64,000 nucleotides of DNA. Origin: Methylophilus methylotrophus DSM 46235 = ATCC 53528. Lineage in GTDB: Bacteria; Pseudomonadota; Gammaproteobacteria; Burkholderiales; Methylophilaceae. How positions within the stretch are numbered: the first letter of the stretch is position 1; every line of letters begins with the position of its first letter. This document shows positions 61,183-64,000 of this stretch, in pieces. The translations under genes and the position numbers were made by a program. The DNA lies in the NCBI RefSeq assembly GCF_000378225.1, contig NZ_KB905142.1:350719-414718 (forward strand), in the 5' to 3' direction. The notes under the pieces are model-generated. The model saw nothing but the letters and a program-made list of their open reading frames with translations, was not told the DNA's origin and ran no database searches.

Positions 61183-64000
61183 ATGGCTACAGTAATCGGA
61201 ACTGTTACTAATATTCAGGGTATGGCTATCGTAGTAGATACCAACGGCAATCGTCATATGCTGAAAATAGGTGAAGCGCTACATGCAGGGGATAAAGTCA
61301 TCACTGCTTCTGGTGCTATCGTCTCTGTGAAATTGGCAAATGGCGAGCTTGTCAATATCGCGGAAGCGCAAACAGTTAAGATTACTGACAATCTGGCGCA
61401 AGTGGATGTCTCAGATGTTACCGAAAATGCAGTAAATCAAGCGGTATTTGATGCAGTATTAACGGCATTAAATGAAGGTCGTGATATTACTGAAGTGCTT
61501 GAAGATCCTGCCGCTGGTGCTGCTGGTAGTGATGGTAATGCAACCTTTGTAAATTTGGATCGCATTCAAACTCAAGGACCTTCTTCTGCAACTTATGATG
61601 GTGGTAATGGCTTTGTTGGCGGCCCAACTCAGGGTGGTATTCCTCCAAACTTTGTTTTTCTAACGCCTGCTAGCGGAGCACCTGGTGTTTCTCTTGAGGG
61701 CGATGTCAACAATGACGGATATCTTAATAAAAATGAGCTAGCACGTTCGGGTAATCCAGGTTTCACTAATGCTCGTGTGACCTTACCGGCTGGAATGGAG
61801 CCTGGCGATGTGGTCAATTTGACACATAACACAGGGACGATTAATCGCCCGTTAACTGGTACAGATATTTCAAATGGCTTCGTAACAATTTCTGTCCCTG
61901 TGCCTGCTGAGGGTGACACTCTTGTTGTCACAGCAACCATTACTAATCAATCTGGCCAGACATCGCCTCCAAATTCCGACTCGGCGATCATTGACTCGAC
62001 TCCACCAGACGCTAATGCCATTAAGGGTGAGTTGCCAGAGACTATAAAAGATGACACAGGTGTCAGCCAAACCGACAATATCACTAGCAATCGCGAACCT
62101 ACTCTGATTGGGACGACAGAGAAAGTAACCGATAAAGTTGAAGTTTCAATTACGTACAATGATCCGATTACTAACAACCAAGTCACAATTGGACCATTGA
62201 ATGCAACTGTAACAGCTGGCCCCAATGGGACAGGCGTATGGACAGTGGATTTAATTGGTGCAAATCTGCCGGATGGCAAATACGAACCAACTATTAAGGT
62301 AACAGATTTGGCTGGTAATGAGACAACTAAGCCAAGCGAAGAATTTACGGTTGATGGTACTGCGCCAAGTCTCAATATTACTTTAGATTCTAATATTGCA
62401 GGTGATGGTGTGGTTAACCTGATCGAATCACAGTCTTTGGGAATTCCTGTCACCGGTAAAGTGACTGGCGAGTTTAATAGTGGTGACACAGTCACAATTA
62501 CTGTGAATGGCAAAGAATTTACTGGTACGGTTGGTGCTGATGGAAAGTTTTCTATCAGTGTGCCTGGTGCGGATTTAGTTGCTGATTCCGACAAAACCGT
62601 AGATGCAAAGATTACGACCACGGATACTGCGGGTAACTCCACAACTGCGACAACTAATCGAACTTATGATGTAGATATAACACCCCCAGATTTGACCAAA
62701 ATTAGCGGCCAGTTACCAGAAACTATCATTGATGATACAGGTTCAAGCCAAACTGACAATCTTACAAAAAATACCCTACCAACTTTAATCGGAACTACAG
62801 AGAAAGTTACTGATAAGGTTGAAGTGACCATTGACGGTAATAAATATAGCGCGACAGTGACGGCTGGCCCAAATGGGACAGCGGTATGGAGCCTGAGTCT
62901 AAAAGACATCAATGCCGTTCCATTAAGCAGTAAGGTTTATACGCCTTTAATTACAGTGACTGACCTTGCAGGTAATGTAAGTACGAAGAACAGTGAGACC
63001 TTTACTGTAGATGCTGATGCTCCAATGGTTACGATCACTTTAGATTCTGACATTGCTGGTGATGGTGTTGTAAATATCGCAGAATCAAATTCACCAGCGA
63101 TTGCTGTTAAAGGAACTGTCGCCGGCGAATTTAGAGCTGGGGATATCGTTACTTTAACAATCAATGGCAAAGAATTTACCGGCGCAGTTGCTGCTAATGG
63201 ATCGTTCTCTATTAACGTGCCCGGTGCAGACTTGGCTGCTGATGCTGACCGTACTGTCGAGGCAAAAATTACCGTTGTAGACAATGCTGGCAACAATGCT
63301 ACAGCCTCCGATACGCAAGCCTATGCACTAGCATTGACACCTCCCGCACTCGCAATCAGTCTGGATGCAAATGTGGCTGGTGACGGTATCGTGAACATCA
63401 CTGAGTCTACAGCTGCTGCAATTCCAGTCACTGGTACTGTCAGTGGGCAATTTAAAGTAGGTGATGTGGTCACTGTGACAGTCAATGGCAAGGATTTCAC
63501 GGGGACTGTTCAGGCTGGAGGTAAGTTCTCCATTAACGTGCCTGGTGCTGATCTAGCGGCTGATTCTGATAAAACAATTGATGCCAAAGTTTCAACTACT
63601 GATATCGCAGGTAATACATCTACCGCAACCGATACCCAAGACTACACTGTGAACCTGTTGCCACCAGCGCTGGCGATCAGCCTGGATGCGAACGTAGCTG
63701 GTGATGGGATTGTGAACGCTGCGGAATCTACAGCTGCTTCTATTCCTGTGACTGGTACTGTGAGTGGCCAGTTCAAGGTGGGTGACACCGTGACCCTGAC
63801 GATCAATAACAAGACCTTTACAGGTAGTGTACTTGATGGAGGCAAATTCTCGATTGGCGTGCCTGGTGCTGATTTGGCAGCTGATGCTGACAGTACAGTA
63901 TTTGCTAGCGTGACCACGACGAATGCGGCGGGTAACAGTGCGACTGCAACTGATACACAGACCTATACTGTGAACACCGCGCCTCCGGCAGTAGCGATCA
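61183..64000 (+). CDS. LapA-like giant surface adhesin, N-terminal part (3' end outside window)
   Basis: The frame opens at ATG 61183 (GAGG upstream) and is still open after 939 codons. Residues 1-107 form the retention module (MATVIGTVTNIQGMAIVVD, with GEALHAGDKVITASGA). PAAG at residues 109-112 is the expected LapG cleavage site, and the ATFVNLDRIQTQG phrase is typical of Lap/BapA proteins. A linker with the calcium-loop-like DVNNDGYLNKNE follows, then Ig-like repeats: units of 107 residues (exactly 321 bp) start at 62365, 63022, 63343, 63664 and 63985, with related 120- and 112-residue units at 62005 and 62686. It mediates surface attachment and biofilm. The secretion signal would be at the far C terminus. 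Confidence 0.95.
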   Translation, partial: MATVIGTVTNIQGMAIVVDTNGNRHMLKIGEALHAGDKVITASGAIVSVKLANGELVNIAEAQTVKITDNLAQVDVSDVTENAVNQAVFDAVLTALNEGRDITEVLEDPAAGAAGSDGNATFVNLDRIQTQGPSSATYDGGNGFVGGPTQGGIPPNFVFLTPASGAPGVSLEGDVNNDGYLNKNELARSGNPGFTNARVTLPAGMEPGDVVNLTHNTGTINRPLTGTDISNGFVTISVPVPAEGDTLVVTATITNQSGQTSPPNSDSAIIDSTPPDANAIKGELPETIKDDTGVSQTDNITSNREPTLIGTTEKVTDKVEVSITYNDPITNNQVTIGPLNATVTAGPNGTGVWTVDLIGANLPDGKYEPTIKVTDLAGNETTKPSEEFTVDGTAPSLNITLDSNIAGDGVVNLIESQSLGIPVTGKVTGEFNSGDTVTITVNGKEFTGTVGADGKFSISVPGADLVADSDKTVDAKITTTDTAGNSTTATTNRTYDVDITPPDLTKISGQLPETIIDDTGSSQTDNLTKNTLPTLIGTTEKVTDKVEVTIDGNKYSATVTAGPNGTAVWSLSLKDINAVPLSSKVYTPLITVTDLAGNVSTKNSETFTVDADAPMVTITLDSDIAGDGVVNIAESNSPAIAVKGTVAGEFRAGDIVTLTINGKEFTGAVAANGSFSINVPGADLAADADRTVEAKITVVDNAGNNATASDTQAYALALTPPALAISLDANVAGDGIVNITESTAAAIPVTGTVSGQFKVGDVVTVTVNGKDFTGTVQAGGKFSINVPGADLAADSDKTIDAKVSTTDIAGNTSTATDTQDYTVNLLPPALAISLDANVAGDGIVNAAESTAASIPVTGTVSGQFKVGDTVTLTINNKTFTGSVLDGGKFSIGVPGADLAADADSTVFASVTTTNAAGNSATATDTQTYTVNTAPPAVAI
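62005..64000 (+). repeat. Tandem Ig-like adhesin repeats, 321-bp period
   Basis: R-type units (P-x-L-x-I-x-L-D...AGDG.VN...ES; then NGK.FTG; F-S-I-x-V-PGADL) begin at 62365, 63022, 63343, 63664 and 63985; the last four are spaced exactly 321 bp. The units beginning at 63343 and 63664 are nearly identical at the protein level (PALAISLDANVAGDGIVN). S-type units (GELPETI.DDTG; LIGTTEKVTDKVEV) lie at 62005-62364 and 62686-63021. The alternation S-R-S-R-R-R-R suggests growth by duplication. Confidence 0.9.

Noticed and set aside
61629..63917. Five minus-strand open frames of 66-231 codons opposite the adhesin
   Set aside because: They are antisense shadows of a repetitive Thr/Val/Gly-rich coding sequence; they lack ribosome sites and have low-complexity V/S/T/P products, while the plus strand frame is uninterrupted with clear domains.

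Overview
The window reads as a chromosomal segment of a betaproteobacterium, most likely a methylotroph of the Methylophilaceae (inference from gene style and order; no C1-oxidation gene lies inside the window, so the family assignment is tentative). Genes are densely packed and both edges are cut: the left edge falls exactly on the E-A-L motif of a c-di-GMP phosphodiesterase, and the right edge falls inside a giant repetitive adhesin.

Layout. 1-7058: the end of an EAL gene, a membrane-anchored TAXI-type binding protein, and a sulfate ABC uptake operon (sbp, a degenerate EAL protein, cysT, cysW, cysA). 7059-9950: an accessory stretch bounded by three copies of a 28-bp palindromic repeat, holding a two-gene cassette of small secreted 'KRPY' proteins and a HEPN-like gene. 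10030-12019: metY and ribA. 12194-14871: a PmrA/QseB/PhoP-like two-component system sandwiched between two PepSY proteins, with PmrA-type boxes. 15078-19322: a block made of one KRPY protein, a single-domain response regulator, a hybrid histidine kinase, a LuxR-type regulator and a second KRPY two-gene cassette. 19415-21692: SulP transporter and beta-carbonic anhydrase. 21770-28328: the isc iron-sulfur operon (iscR, a second desulfurase, iscS, iscU, iscA, hscB, hscA, fdx) with a recognisable IscR box, followed by cysE. 29316-36629: housekeeping genes (ykgJ-like, trmJ, suhB, beta-CASP RNase, mutS, nitroreductase, thioredoxin) with one MITE-like element. 36723-37362: a second, larger non-coding repeat element. 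37435-51658: lrp, leuA, nlpD-pcm-surE, several small genes, NYN-LOTUS, tamB-tamA and purB. 51849-64000: a complete c-di-GMP-controlled Lap adhesion system (LapG, LapD, LapB, LapC, a LuxR protein, a TolC-OmpA fusion and the LapA-like adhesin).

The most novel signal is the family of five small exported proteins, each with two [LF]x[KQ]R[PA][YFL]-type motifs flanking a W[VE]G[AT] motif. They occur as two duplicated A-B gene pairs plus a singleton. Both pairs are driven by a conserved promoter: a 34-bp upstream box (30 of 34 identical), a -10 at the same distance, and an identical 13-bp initially transcribed block. One copy of the box abuts the start codon of the divergent LuxR gene. This looks like a sensor kinase / LuxR / secreted-peptide regulon of unknown function.

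Several parts connect. Sulfate uptake, CysE, MetY and the Isc desulfurases form a sulfur supply line. The Lap genes form one working unit in which LapD (c-di-GMP receptor) restrains LapG, LapG would cut the PAAG site near residue 110 of the adhesin, and LapB/LapC/TolC-OmpA export and hold it. The coordinates were read by eye; percent identities and homology to families come from recognition of motifs, not from searches.
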